Assembly (NCBI RefSeq): GCF_029263665.1
Contig: NZ_JAJUFQ010000005.1
Span: forward strand, 186,001 to 250,000
Direction of reading: 5' to 3'
Origin: Halomonas sp.
GTDB lineage: Bacteria; Pseudomonadota; Gammaproteobacteria; Pseudomonadales; Halomonadaceae
Length of the DNA: 64,000 nucleotides
The notes beneath the pieces were generated by a model. That model was not told the origin of the DNA. It made no database searches and saw only the letters and a list, made by a program, of their open reading frames with translations. Below, one piece after another: positions 1-8,767 of the stretch (positions are counted from its first letter, which is position 1; the number at the start of each line of letters is the position of its first letter). Made by a program: the position numbers and the translations under genes.

Positions 1-1053
1 CTGGTGCGCCTGGCTTCGGCAGCGGTGGGGCGGGTACGCGGAGGGCTTGGCATGGTCAATGTCAGTTCCTCGATGCTGTTCGGCGGGATCTCGGGGTCCG
101 CTGTGGCAGATACGTCCGCGCTGGGTTCCATCCTGATCCCGGTAATGAAGGAGAAGGGCTACGACGCCGATTACTCGGTGAATGTCACGGTCACGTCATC
201 GATTGCGGGGGTCGTCATTCCGCCAAGCCACAACATGATTCTGTATGCCGTGGCCGCAGGTGGGGGTATTTCCATCACGCAATTGTTCGTGGCAGGCATC
301 GTTCCCGGCGTACTGATGTGTGGGCTGCTGGCCATCGCCGCCTATGTCGTGGCCGTCAAGCGAGGTTATCGCGGTGAAACCTTTCCCGGCTGGCGGGCCC
401 TGGCCATCAGCTTCGTCGTCGCCACTCCTGGTTTGCTGACTGCCGTGATCATTGTCGGCGGCGTGCTATCAGGCATTCTTACCGTCACCGAATCTGGTGC
501 CTTCGGCGCCATCTACGCCATCCTCATCACCGGGCTGGTCTATCGTGAGCTGAGCTGGAATGCTTTCAAGCAGGCGGTCTACCAAGCTGTGCGCACTACC
601 GCACTGGTCATGATCCTGGTCGCCTGCGCATCAGCCTTTTCCTATCTTCTGGCGCTATACAATGTGCCGGAATTGCTTTCGTCGGCATTGCTCGGGATTA
701 CCGACAACCCTTACGTCATCCTGTTGTTGCTCAATCTGATCCTGCTGGCTCTCGGCATGATCATGGACATGGCAGCTCTGATCCTGATCTGTACCCCCAT
801 CTTCCTGCCTGTCGCCACACAATTTGGCATGGACCCGATCCAGTTCGGCATCATCATGATGATCAACCTGGGGCTCGGGTTGTGCACCCCGCCGGTGGGC
901 GCTTGCCTGTTTGTCGGTAGTGTCATCGGCAAGATCAAGATCGAACAGGCAGTGCGCACCATATGGCCGTTCTATCTTGCCCTGTTCGCGGCATTGATGC
1001 TGGTCACTTATGTCCCCGCCTTGTCCATGACACTGCCTGAATTGATGCGCTGA
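1..1053 (+). CDS. TRAP transporter large permease (DctM family), 5' truncated by window
   Basis: This is the C-terminal part (about 350 residues) of the 12-TM large membrane subunit of a tripartite TRAP transporter, which imports organic acids with a sodium gradient. The frame is open to base 1, so the real start lies outside the window. The segment GGISGSAVADTSALGSI and the downstream hydrophobic helices ending in a PPVGACLF-type loop are hallmarks of the DctM family, whose full length is usually about 425 residues. The following uronate dehydrogenase and GntR regulator suggest a hexuronate substrate (galacturonate or glucuronate), which is inference. The binding protein and small permease should lie upstream, outside the window. 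Confidence 0.9.
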   Translation: MVRLASAAVGRVRGGLGMVNVSSSMLFGGISGSAVADTSALGSILIPVMKEKGYDADYSVNVTVTSSIAGVVIPPSHNMILYAVAAGGGISITQLFVAGIVPGVLMCGLLAIAAYVVAVKRGYRGETFPGWRALAISFVVATPGLLTAVIIVGGVLSGILTVTESGAFGAIYAILITGLVYRELSWNAFKQAVYQAVRTTALVMILVACASAFSYLLALYNVPELLSSALLGITDNPYVILLLLNLILLALGMIMDMAALILICTPIFLPVATQFGMDPIQFGIIMMINLGLGLCTPPVGACLFVGSVIGKIKIEQAVRTIWPFYLALFAALMLVTYVPALSMTLPELMR

Positions 1054-1100
1054 AACGATATCTGAATGAACCGATATCTGATTTAACCGATATCAGAAAG
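1054..1100 (+). repeat. three 16-bp tandem repeats with CGATATC core
   Basis: Directly after the dctM stop codon, the heptamer CGATATC occurs at 1056, 1072 and 1088, exactly 16 bp apart. Each copy is preceded by A and followed by TGA or AGA. The array fills the gap to the uronate dehydrogenase start and abuts its Shine-Dalgarno AAAGGAGAA. It could be a regulator site or a recently expanded spacer. The function is unknown. Confidence 0.7.
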
Positions 1101-1112
1101 GAGAAATGCAAT

Positions 1113-1913
1113 ATGTTGAATCGACTATTGGTCACTGGTGCGGCAGGGGGAGTAGGAAAGGCCATTCGTCCTTATTTGTCACGCCTGGCCAGGGAAATTC
1201 GCCTGTCGGATATCGTGGAAGTAGAACAGGGCAGCGATGGGGCAGAGATCATCACCTGTGACCTGGCCGATACCGAGGCCGTGAATCAGCTGGTCCAGGG
1301 TTGCGATGGCATCATTCACCTGGGCGGTGTATCGGTCGAACGCTCCTGGCACCAGATCCTGCCAGCCAATATTGCCGGCACCTATCATGTGTACGAGGCC
1401 GCTCGCCGCTTTGGCAAGCCACGTATCGTCTTCGCCAGTTCCAATCACACCATTGGTTTCTATCCACGCAACCAGCGCCTGGACAACAAGGTTCCGCGCC
1501 GCCCCGACTCATTATATGGCCTGTCCAAATGCTTTGGTGAGGACTTGGCCAGTCTCTATCACGACAAATTTGGTCTGGAAACGCTCAGCGTGAGGATTGG
1601 CTCCTGTTTCGAGAAACCGGCAGATACGCGCATGATGGCCACTTGGCTGAGTGTCGCCGACTTCATGGCCTTGCTGGAACGTGCCTTTGTCACCCCAAAA
1701 CTTGGAAATACTGTCGTCTATGGTGCTTCCAATAACAGTGAGCAATGGTGGGATAATCGAGAAGCAAGTTTCCTTGGCTGGATACCCAAGGACAGCTCTG
1801 AGCCTTGGCGTGAAGAAACCGAAACGAGGGACGGACAACTGGACCCGTTGGATCCAGCCGTGGTGCATCAAGGTGGAAAATTTGTCACTCAAGGGCACCC
1901 GGATGACACATGA
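1113..1913 (+). CDS. udh: uronate dehydrogenase (NAD-dependent, SDR epimerase fold)
   Basis: The enzyme oxidises D-galacturonate or D-glucuronate with NAD+ to the aldarolactone, the first step of oxidative hexuronate breakdown in the cytoplasm (EC 1.1.1.203). The 266 residues match the family length. The Rossmann motif TGAAGGVG lies at residues 8-15, the SSNHTIGFY signature around 109-117, and the catalytic YGLSK dyad gives Tyr135 and Lys139. RIGSCFEKP and the late NSEQWWDN segment are also typical of bacterial Udh. The start ATG is preceded by a good AAAGGAGA site. It follows a TRAP permease and precedes a GntR regulator, so the three probably form a hexuronate locus. Confidence 0.9.
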   Translation: MLNRLLVTGAAGGVGKAIRPYLSRLAREIRLSDIVEVEQGSDGAEIITCDLADTEAVNQLVQGCDGIIHLGGVSVERSWHQILPANIAGTYHVYEAARRFGKPRIVFASSNHTIGFYPRNQRLDNKVPRRPDSLYGLSKCFGEDLASLYHDKFGLETLSVRIGSCFEKPADTRMMATWLSVADFMALLERAFVTPKLGNTVVYGASNNSEQWWDNREASFLGWIPKDSSEPWREETETRDGQLDPLDPAVVHQGGKFVTQGHPDDT

Positions 1914-1989
1914 GTGCATGACTGAAGGTAAATGGCATAAGTGAATGACAGTAGGGATCTATAACACCCGTCCTGATAGACTGGCGGAA

Positions 1990-2016
1990 CGCAGAGGCCT
2001 TGAGTTGGCCTCTGCG
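1990..2016 (+). terminator. 10-bp perfect hairpin between udh and gntR
   Basis: The arms CGCAGAGGCC (1990-1999) and GGCCTCTGCG (2007-2016) pair perfectly around a 7-base loop. There is no T-run after the stem, so it may act as an attenuator, a mRNA-stabilising stem or a weak terminator rather than a classic intrinsic terminator. Confidence 0.5.
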
Positions 2017-2051
2017 CCCAGGGAACGATGTAGTGAAGAGGAAGCTTGCCC

Positions 2052-2810
2052 ATGGTAGCCAAGCCCCAGCCGCGCACTGAAGCGGCCCCACTCAATGTGC
2101 AGAAGCTGACCCGCGAGGGCAATCTGTCGATGCACGTGGCCGATCAATTGGAAGGCTTGATCACCAATGGCAGCATTGCCGTCGGTGACAAACTGCCGAC
2201 AGAGAGCGGGCTGTGCGAGTCATTTGGCGTCAGTCGAACGGTGATTCGCGAAGCCGTCGCGCATTTGAAATCCCTGGGCCTGGTGGAGGCACGGCGCGGC
2301 ATTGGCACCACCGTGATTCGTGCCATGCCGGCAGAGGCTATGCCCGCCAAGCGCATCCGCCCGACCACCGTGCAGGACATTCTTCATGTGCTGGAATTAC
2401 GGCTGAACATGGAGCCTGCCGCCGCCGCACTGGCCGCCGAACGCCATAATGCGGAGGACCGGGCGCTCATCGAGGCCAAGCATGTGGCTTTCATTGCTGC
2501 CCGCCGCGAGCAGACACTGGCACGCAATGAGGATTTCGAGTTCCACCACGCCATCGCCAAGGCCACTCACAATCCTTTCTTTGCGCTGTTCTTTGAACAG
2601 CTCAACCTGAGTGCCATTCCTCGTTCGAAACTCGTCAGCAGCGAAGTCAATACTGCTTCAGCCGATGTCTACCTTCAGCGGGTCGAAGCTGAGCACCAGG
2701 CCATCGTCGATGCCATCTTCGCACGTGACCCGGAAGCCGCCCATGAAGCCATGCGCTGCCACTTGACCCGTGCACAGGAAACCTATCAGCAATTCCGCGA
2801 GAAAAGCTGA
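2052..2810 (+). CDS. GntR-family (FadR/FCD subfamily) transcriptional regulator
   Basis: A DNA-binding regulator of 252 residues. The N-terminal winged helix carries the GntR signature DKLPTESGLCESFGVSRTVIREAV, split here as DKLPTE and SRTVIREAV. It is followed by an all-helical FCD effector domain with metal-ligand-like residues (D..EFHHAIAKATHNPF and a later H..I.DAI). FCD members commonly sense sugar acids. Its position after the TRAP permease and udh suggests it controls hexuronate use. The ATG at 2052 was chosen because GAGGAA at 2037-2042 sits at better spacing than for the TTG at 2046, which remains possible. Confidence 0.85.
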   Translation: MVAKPQPRTEAAPLNVQKLTREGNLSMHVADQLEGLITNGSIAVGDKLPTESGLCESFGVSRTVIREAVAHLKSLGLVEARRGIGTTVIRAMPAEAMPAKRIRPTTVQDILHVLELRLNMEPAAAALAAERHNAEDRALIEAKHVAFIAARREQTLARNEDFEFHHAIAKATHNPFFALFFEQLNLSAIPRSKLVSSEVNTASADVYLQRVEAEHQAIVDAIFARDPEAAHEAMRCHLTRAQETYQQFREKS

Positions 2811-2836
2811 TTTCTGAAACTCTCCCATAGTTAGAG

Positions 2837-2871
2837 GCACGCAAGCTGATCCAGAATGACCGGCCTTGCGT
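2837..2871. terminator. inverted repeat between convergent genes
   Basis: CACGCAAG (2837-2844) and CTTGCGTG (2864-2871) form an 8-bp perfect inverted repeat with a 19-base spacer between the gntR stop and the convergent MFS gene. It may be a weak bidirectional terminator. No T-run is present. Nothing else was recognised in 2811-2994. Confidence 0.35.
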
Positions 2872-2994
2872 GTGCTCTATAAGATGGGTGCATAAAACTT
2901 GCTAACGCAAAAATATCCCCGCCGGTATCTCCAGTGAAAGGCTATCAATAAAGGCGTAAATAGAGGCTGATATTTTTCGCGCCATGTTCTCGAC

Positions 2995-4167
2995 TCAACG
3001 GAGCTTGAGATAGCGGGAGCGTGGCAACCGTGCTCCCATCACGGTTGCCGCTGCCAGCAGCAGGGCCAGCATCACCAATGCCATCACCAGGCTGGTCACA
3101 TTCGCCACGTGGCCAATGGCAGCAGGGCCAGCGAGCAGGCCGGCGTAGCCCAGGGTCACGACGGCCGGCAGGGCGACGCGTTCGGGCATCAATGTCTGGC
3201 GGCCCGCCAGCGAGAACATGATCGGTACGAGATTGGAGCATCCAAGTCCCACCAACATGGCACCCAGCCCGGCCACCAGCCAGTGCGGTACCAGGCTGAT
3301 CAATAGCATTCCGAAAGCCGCCAGCGCCGTGCCCAGCGTGACCAGTGGTACATGACCAAAACGCCCAATCAATCTATCGCCACTCAAGCGCCCAATGGTC
3401 ATGCTCACAGAGAACAACGCGTAGCCGAGCCCCGCCCATGCGGTACTGACATCTCGATATTCATGCAACAGCACCCCAATCCAATCGAGCATGGCACCCT
3501 CGACCAGAAAACTGATGGCACAGATGGCTCCGAGTAACAGAACGATGCCTCGGGGCAGGGCGAATGTTGGCGCGCTACGATCCGCAGAAACTTCATTCAA
3601 CAGGCCGCTCCAGGCCATGACCAGACCCAGCAGCGCAGCCATCACGACAATGCTTGCCGCCCATGTTGGAGACAGGCCAAGGGCAAGAAGCCCCATCATG
3701 GCACTGACGCCGACAATAGAGCCAAGACTGAACAGGCCGTGAAAGCCGGACATCAAGCTGCGCCCACTGGTGCGTTCCACGGCCACCGCCTGCAGGTTCA
3801 TGGCCACATCGAGCATGCCGATGCTGGCCCCGAACACCAGCAGGGTGATGAAGGCCGCAAGAAAACTGCTCAGCCCCGCCAGCAATGGCAAACAGCTCAG
3901 GCACACCAGAGCACTCATCACGATGACCCGACGAGCCCCCATATGCACGACCAGAGCACTGGTCACCGGCATCGCCACCAGCGACCCCAGCCCCAGGCAC
4001 AGCAGCAACAAGCCCAGGCCGCCGTCATCTATTGCCAGGCCGTTCTTAAGATAAGGCACCAAAGGCGCCCAGGCCGCTATCGCGATCCCGGCAATCAGGA
4101 AGGTGATGCGCGTCGCACGCTCACGCCTTTGTTGAACACTATCCAGTTCACATTGCAGTGTCGTCAT
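2995..4167 (-). CDS. MFS transporter, YbjJ-like
   Basis: A 390-residue inner-membrane protein with about 12 hydrophobic helices, typical of the major facilitator superfamily. The cytoplasmic loop 2-3 motif is present in loose form (VHMGARRVIVMSAL), and a second-half copy reads GDRLIGRFGHVPLV. The overall pattern (FHGLFSLGSIVG near helix 5, VEGAMLDW near helix 7) resembles the YbjJ/fucose-permease-like group of predicted exporters. The substrate cannot be read from the sequence. It is transcribed alone, convergent with gntR and divergent from the DUF1835 gene. Confidence 0.8.
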   Translation of the reverse strand: MTTLQCELDSVQQRRERATRITFLIAGIAIAAWAPLVPYLKNGLAIDDGGLGLLLLCLGLGSLVAMPVTSALVVHMGARRVIVMSALVCLSCLPLLAGLSSFLAAFITLLVFGASIGMLDVAMNLQAVAVERTSGRSLMSGFHGLFSLGSIVGVSAMMGLLALGLSPTWAASIVVMAALLGLVMAWSGLLNEVSADRSAPTFALPRGIVLLLGAICAISFLVEGAMLDWIGVLLHEYRDVSTAWAGLGYALFSVSMTIGRLSGDRLIGRFGHVPLVTLGTALAAFGMLLISLVPHWLVAGLGAMLVGLGCSNLVPIMFSLAGRQTLMPERVALPAVVTLGYAGLLAGPAAIGHVANVTSLVMALVMLALLLAAATVMGARLPRSRYLKLR

Positions 4168-4288
4168 CTTTCTGGGCTTCCCTGACCAGGGCCAAAGGCC
4201 ATCGAGATCCTGGCTTTATGGCAATGAAAACGCCCCATTACATATAATTCTCTATCTGATGACCAGCCCTGCGCATGGAAGGAATCGC

Positions 4289-5539
4289 ATGACGACTTGT
4301 TCCCGATACGATCCCACGCATCACGGTCGTTTCACCCTTACTCAGCAACATGCGCATGCCAAGGCACTGCTGGAAGCGTGGCAGGCTGATGAGCCAGAAG
4401 CCCTGGCTCGCGTCTTGGCATATATTCCTGAACGTCAAACACCACTGACACTTGCTGAGGCTAAATGGGTTATCGCCCGGGAATCAGGTTTCCCTGACTG
4501 GGCCAGGCTAAAGGCTCATGCTGAAGCCTTGGACATGGCACAAAAACGGGTGGCAGAACAGGGCGACCGGGACTGCTCTACGCTACATATTCGTTGTGGT
4601 TCGGACATCAAGCACAGTCTCGAGATCGCTGGCTTTCAGGGGGATTTCCTCGAATTCTCCGACCCTTTCTGCATGGGGCCATTGCAGGATGTGGCGCCTG
4701 ATGAGCTGATGCAGCTACGAACCGGCTATCTGTTGGCCATATCCGAAAAAGCGGGCATGGAAGTGCCAGATATCGAGGAGCGTTTGCGCCAAAGCTATGC
4801 CGGCCTGGAGACACTGGACAACTACGAGCGTGTCGTACTGTGGTTCGAGCATGATAGCTACGACCAATTGCTGTTGGCATACCTGCTGCATCGCCTGTAC
4901 TTGCGACCAGTCCCAGCCACTATTGAACTGATCGCCGTGGAGGCGATTCCGGGGGTCAAACGTTTCATCGGTATTGGCCAACTCGCACCCGATGTACTGG
5001 CCTGGCTGTGGCGACAGCGACGCCCGGTTACTGCATCCTTGATGCAATTGGGCAGCCAGGCCTGGGCAGCATTGACCTCAGACAATCCTCAAGCCTTGAA
5101 GGCATTGGTGAACAGCGGTACGCCAGCCTTGCCAATGATGGCAAAGGCCCTGGCACGTCATCTACAGGAACTCCCCGAGAAAGATTCAGGGCTTGGTTTG
5201 ACCGAACGCTTGATCCTGGAAATCGTGCGCGATCATGGCCCTTTACCTGTTGGCGAGACATTCGCCTATTTGATGGTTGAACGTGAACCGCTGCCGTACC
5301 TTGGCGACTTGATGTTCTGGTGGTTGCTGCAGCCGCTGATAACGGCTCCTCAGCCAGTTCTGGAAATCAGCGAAATTCAGCAGGAATGGCCGCATCGCCA
5401 GCTTTTGCTGACAGCACTTGGCCAAAGCGTTGTGGAAGGCAGCGCGTGTTGGCTGGACCATGTTGCCAACGAACGCTGGGTGGGAGGCATTCACATTGCT
5501 CCCAGCCAGTCGGTGCATGCAGCAGCTGATGACAACTGA
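4289..5539 (+). CDS. DUF1835 domain protein
   Basis: A soluble protein of 416 residues. After about 90 N-terminal residues resembling those found beside ankyrin-type proteins (AKWVIARESGFPDWARLKAH), a DUF1835 domain begins at STLHIRCGSDIKHSLEIAGF and continues through FSDPFCMGPL. A conserved LWFEHDSYDQLLL block follows, also typical of the family. The molecular function of DUF1835 is not known. The ATG at 4289 was chosen over 4259 because AAGGAA at 4279-4284 is well placed. It stands alone, divergent from the MFS gene. Confidence 0.75.
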   Translation: MTTCSRYDPTHHGRFTLTQQHAHAKALLEAWQADEPEALARVLAYIPERQTPLTLAEAKWVIARESGFPDWARLKAHAEALDMAQKRVAEQGDRDCSTLHIRCGSDIKHSLEIAGFQGDFLEFSDPFCMGPLQDVAPDELMQLRTGYLLAISEKAGMEVPDIEERLRQSYAGLETLDNYERVVLWFEHDSYDQLLLAYLLHRLYLRPVPATIELIAVEAIPGVKRFIGIGQLAPDVLAWLWRQRRPVTASLMQLGSQAWAALTSDNPQALKALVNSGTPALPMMAKALARHLQELPEKDSGLGLTERLILEIVRDHGPLPVGETFAYLMVEREPLPYLGDLMFWWLLQPLITAPQPVLEISEIQQEWPHRQLLLTALGQSVVEGSACWLDHVANERWVGGIHIAPSQSVHAAADDN

Positions 5540-5554
5540 TCCGAGGGTCCCGGC

Positions 5555-6025
5555 TCAAGGCAGGCGACGAGACATCTTGACCATATGCGGAGTCTGCTGA
5601 TCGACACTGAAACCAAAGCGCTGGTAGAGGCGCATGGCGGGATTTGTCTTGTACACCTGCAGGGAAATGCTCTCGACGTTTCGCTTTCTACAGATGTCGA
5701 GAATGCGTTCCATCAACTGCGAGCCAATGCCTTGGCCTTGAAAATGGGGCAGCAACTGCAGATCCCACAGCGCGGCGCTGCTATTTCCCAGGTGCAGGCG
5801 TACCAGACCGGCAATATGACGTCGCCCGATATCCTTGATCACCACCAGAGTATTTAGCGTTCGTTCCCAATAGTGCTCGAAGCGCTCATCATCCCAATTC
5901 AGGCCAGCTTCCTGATGATAGGAAGCCATGTTATTGCGAGTCAGATCACGAGCGAAGGGCAAATCGGCATCACTGGCCCGGATGAGCTGGATACAGTGCT
6001 CTGGCGATGTCTTCGGTGGTGTCAT
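5555..6025 (-). CDS. GNAT family N-acetyltransferase
   Basis: A 156-residue single-domain acetyltransferase. Motif A, which binds the pyrophosphate of acetyl-CoA, is seen as LLPHFQGQGIGSQLM. The C-terminal SLQVYKTNPAMRLYQRFGF is the usual motif B with Asn and Tyr. The acceptor substrate cannot be told from sequence. Its stop lies close to that of the convergent DUF1835 gene. No operon partner is evident. Confidence 0.85.
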   Translation of the reverse strand: MTPPKTSPEHCIQLIRASDADLPFARDLTRNNMASYHQEAGLNWDDERFEHYWERTLNTLVVIKDIGRRHIAGLVRLHLGNSSAALWDLQLLPHFQGQGIGSQLMERILDICRKRNVESISLQVYKTNPAMRLYQRFGFSVDQQTPHMVKMSRRLP

Positions 6026-6052
6026 TACTGAATACCGTTGAACGTCATGATG

Positions 6053-6262
6053 TCATGAGGGTAACGGCTGACTTGAATGAAATCCACCAGATACCAGGGC
6101 TCGACGGTGAATAAGGTGGCCAGTATATGACGCCATCTTGACGACAACCTTGCGCCTTGTGTGTCCGCCGTCAACGTAAGTCAGGGCTTTCGTCGTCGCC
6201 TCAAAGGGGAAGGCTCGATCGATGACGGGCTTGATGGCATCCACTAGGAAAATAGGTGGGCG
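6053..6262 (-). pseudogene. remnant of a zinc-type alcohol dehydrogenase C-terminus
   Basis: On the minus strand a short frame encodes IKPVIDRAFPFEATTKAL followed by TYVDGGHTRRKVVVKM. This is the standard last stretch of NAD(P)-dependent MDR alcohol dehydrogenases, where the family reads roughly lkPVIDrvFpfe...al.ym..g...GKVVi. The frame is open only back to the LysR stop codon, so the catalytic and most of the cofactor domain are missing. The 26 residues after the match are unrelated. No convincing start with a ribosome site exists (GTG at 6244 only). I read it as a decayed gene fragment. The match is by eye. Confidence 0.5.
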
Positions 6263-7189
6263 CTAGTCGCTCTTCTGTGTTGGATCTTGCGTGAATATGC
6301 CGGTGATACAGTCACGGAACCAGCGCTGTGCAGGGTGTGTATCGTTGCGCCGGTGCCATGACAGTGTGAAAGAGATTGGATCGAGTTGGATGGGCGGCTT
6401 CCTCACGCAGAGATATTCAGCCTGCCCAGAGGCTTCGAGCACCCCCTCCAGAATCGTCGCTATCATATCGGACGAGGCGACAAGAGAGGGGGCTGCGTAG
6501 AGGTGCGGGAGCGTCAGGGCGAGGCGGCGCTTCAGTCCCAGCTTTGCCAGGGCTGCGTCGACGACGCCGAAACGCTCGTTCTCGGGCGAAACCAGGAGGT
6601 GCGACAGAGACAGGAATGTCTCGAGGTCCAGGTCCAGGCTGGCAGCCGGATGATCTTTCCGAAAGATACAGACGAAGCGCTCATTGAATAGGGGAACGCT
6701 AAGAATACGGCCAGTGGAAGAGGGCGGGACGCCGATGGTCATGTCCACTTCCCCAGCATCAAGCATAGAGATGGCATCATCACGGCCAGTAAAGCTTCGG
6801 ACAGCCAGGGTTATTCCAGGGGCCGTCTCGCGCAACTTCGCAACAAGCCGCGGCAAAAAACTAAACGCTGGGTGATCGGACAAACCGATAGAGAGAGCGG
6901 CGGTGGATGTAGAGGGATCAAACTCTTGAGTGAAATCCAGAGTGCGCTGGATTTCCGCCAATGCATGCCCAAGGGGTTCGGCCAAATCGAGTGCCCGTGG
7001 CGTCGGTTGTAGCCCATTTGGCCCGCGTACGAACAACTCATCCCGTAGTAGAACACGAAGCCTTGAGAGAGCAGCGCTCATTGCTGGCTGTGTGCGTCCG
7101 ATCCGTATCCCTGCACGCGTGACGCTTCGTTCGACCATGAGTGCATCGAATGCAACAAGTAGATTGAGATCTATGCCATGAAGATTCAT
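6263..7189 (-). CDS. LysR-family transcriptional regulator
   Basis: A 308-residue LysR-type regulator. The N-terminal helix-turn-helix reads LLVAFDALMVERSVTRAGI and continues into GRTQPAMSAALSRLR. A PBP2-like effector domain fills the rest, in the NodD/PnbR-like group by the NLHGIDLNLL start. The ATG at 7189 fits this family start better than the upstream 7213. It is divergent from a SnoaL-like protein and a quinone-oxidoreductase-like MDR, which it probably controls. The inducer is unknown. No clear operator was picked out in 7190-7278. Confidence 0.85.
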   Translation of the reverse strand: MNLHGIDLNLLVAFDALMVERSVTRAGIRIGRTQPAMSAALSRLRVLLRDELFVRGPNGLQPTPRALDLAEPLGHALAEIQRTLDFTQEFDPSTSTAALSIGLSDHPAFSFLPRLVAKLRETAPGITLAVRSFTGRDDAISMLDAGEVDMTIGVPPSSTGRILSVPLFNERFVCIFRKDHPAASLDLDLETFLSLSHLLVSPENERFGVVDAALAKLGLKRRLALTLPHLYAAPSLVASSDMIATILEGVLEASGQAEYLCVRKPPIQLDPISFTLSWHRRNDTHPAQRWFRDCITGIFTQDPTQKSD

Positions 7190-7278
7190 GAAATGGATGT
7201 TAATGGATATCAAAAATCGATTTCAAGCATGTTCCTCATGCTCCTACGCTATGACAGTCCTCTGAACGAGAACCTCCC

Positions 7279-7782
7279 ATGACTGACTCAGCTATCTCAA
7301 GTATCTCAACTACTAATAAGCCCAAGACTAAGCCCAATACTCGGGTGGTGGGCTTAACTCCTGAAGAACGCCAGGCCATTGAGACATTTTATCGCGCCTT
7401 CGAAGGCAGGCCGGAACTACTCGATGACGCAGTCACCGAGAATTGGCAGGACATTCCGCTCGCGCCCGGCCAGCAGCCGGGACGGGACGGAATGAAACCG
7501 CTCATCGCTGGTTTTGGGGCTGCGTTTCCTGATGCCAAGGTCTCGATCCACGAGATCATTGGCACGCCTGGCTCCGCAGCCGTGCGGGCAGTGATCTCCG
7601 GCACACATAAAGGTGAATGGTTCGGCATAGCGCCAACCGGCAAGTGCTTCCATATGCCGGTCCACGAATTCCACCACATCGCTGACGGCAGGCTGACCCA
7701 TACCTGGCATCTCGAAGACTGGTTCGGATGGATCAACCAGGTCGGGGCGTGGCCCGTAGAAGAACAGGAGATCGAACGATGA
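7279..7782 (+). CDS. SnoaL-like polyketide cyclase / ester cyclase family protein
   Basis: A 167-residue protein of the NTF2/SnoaL fold. After a disordered, Ser/Thr/Lys-rich start of about 25 residues come ETFYRAFEGRPELLDDAV, a central EIIGTPGSAAVRAVISGTHKG and HEFHHIADGRLTHTWHLEDW. The last block, with paired His/Trp, is typical of the SnoaL ester-cyclase group found beside LysR regulators. The substrate is unknown. Its TGA overlaps the start of the next gene (ATGA), so the two are translationally coupled. Confidence 0.8.
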   Translation: MTDSAISSISTTNKPKTKPNTRVVGLTPEERQAIETFYRAFEGRPELLDDAVTENWQDIPLAPGQQPGRDGMKPLIAGFGAAFPDAKVSIHEIIGTPGSAAVRAVISGTHKGEWFGIAPTGKCFHMPVHEFHHIADGRLTHTWHLEDWFGWINQVGAWPVEEQEIER

Positions 7783-8702
7783 AAGCCATCCGCATCACCG
7801 ACTACGAGGCCGCGCCGGTTCTTGAACATATCACCAAACCGAGACCGGAAAGCGGACAGGTGCTGGTTCGGGTCCGGGCCGCCAGTCTCAACCCGCTCGA
7901 TTTCAAGCTACAGCGTGGTTACATGGATCAATTCTTTCCCCTGACCTTCCCCTATACGCTCGGTACCGATCTTGCCGGTGAGATTGAGCAAGTGGGAACC
8001 GATGTCGAAGGTTGGGCTGTCGGTGACCAAATCGTCGCCCGGACTGATCCGACCGCAGGGGGCGCATTCGCAGACTATGCCGTCGTGCCGGTGGATTATC
8101 TTGCGAAAGCACCCATCAACGTACCGTTAGCAGAAGCGGCGGCCATTCCGACAGCAGCCGGGACGGCTTGGCAGGCCTTTTTCGAGACCGCCAACCTTGC
8201 CGAGGGTCAGACAGTATTGATCCATGCTGGGGCCGGCGGCGTCGGGAGTTTCGCGATCCAGCTCGCGCGCAAGGCGGGCGCGAGGGTCATCGCGACAGCT
8301 TCGGGCAGCGGTCTCGATATCATCCGCCGACTCGGTGCCGACAAGGTCATCGACTATCGCTCTGAGGATTTCGTCCAGAAGGTATCTGATATTGACGTCG
8401 TACTCGAGACGATCGGTGGCGAAACCCAGCAACGCTCTTTCGAAGTGCTGCGTGCGGGCGGTCGTTTGCTGGCAACAACCTTGCCGCCGGATGAAGCTCT
8501 GGCAAAGGCCCACAACGTAGCGGCAGATTTCGTATTCCACACCTCAGACGGCCAGCGTCTGGGGCACGTGTTGAAGGCTATCGACCAAGATGGATTGAAG
8601 GTCCTGGTGGACCGAATGGTGCCGTTGGCCGAGTTCACCACGGCGTTCGAGCACCAGGCCTCAGGCCGTGCACGTGGCAAGATCATCGTCAAGCTAGACT
8701 GA
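7779..8702 (+). CDS. NADP-dependent MDR oxidoreductase (quinone oxidoreductase-like)
   Basis: A 307-residue medium-chain dehydrogenase/reductase without the structural or catalytic zinc cysteines, so it belongs to the zeta-crystallin / quinone oxidoreductase side of the family. The N-terminal GroES-like half includes SLNPLDFKLQRGY and TLGTDLAGEIEQVG. The Rossmann motif reads HAGAGGVGSFAIQLA. The start at 7779 overlaps the SnoaL stop by 4 bases. It likely reduces an enone, quinone or aldehyde with NADPH under control of the divergent LysR regulator. The physiological substrate is unknown. Confidence 0.85.
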   Translation: MKAIRITDYEAAPVLEHITKPRPESGQVLVRVRAASLNPLDFKLQRGYMDQFFPLTFPYTLGTDLAGEIEQVGTDVEGWAVGDQIVARTDPTAGGAFADYAVVPVDYLAKAPINVPLAEAAAIPTAAGTAWQAFFETANLAEGQTVLIHAGAGGVGSFAIQLARKAGARVIATASGSGLDIIRRLGADKVIDYRSEDFVQKVSDIDVVLETIGGETQQRSFEVLRAGGRLLATTLPPDEALAKAHNVAADFVFHTSDGQRLGHVLKAIDQDGLKVLVDRMVPLAEFTTAFEHQASGRARGKIIVKLD

Positions 8703-8735
8703 GATCAAACGCAGCCGCGCCGATATTGCATTTAA

Positions 8736-8751
8736 CATAATATACATTATG
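8736..8751. promoter_or_regulatory. AT-rich interrupted palindrome between convergent genes
   Basis: CATAAT and ATTATG form a 6-bp inverted repeat around ATAC in an AT-rich pocket between the MDR stop and the convergent GNAT stop. It is too short and AT-rich for a terminator. It could be a protein-binding site or chance. Confidence 0.25.
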
Positions 8752-8767
8752 CGAAATTGGATGCTAC

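Noticed and set aside
8736..8751. AT-rich palindrome as terminator of convergent genes
   Set aside because: The stem is only 6 bp, nearly all A/T. It was kept only as a low-confidence site.
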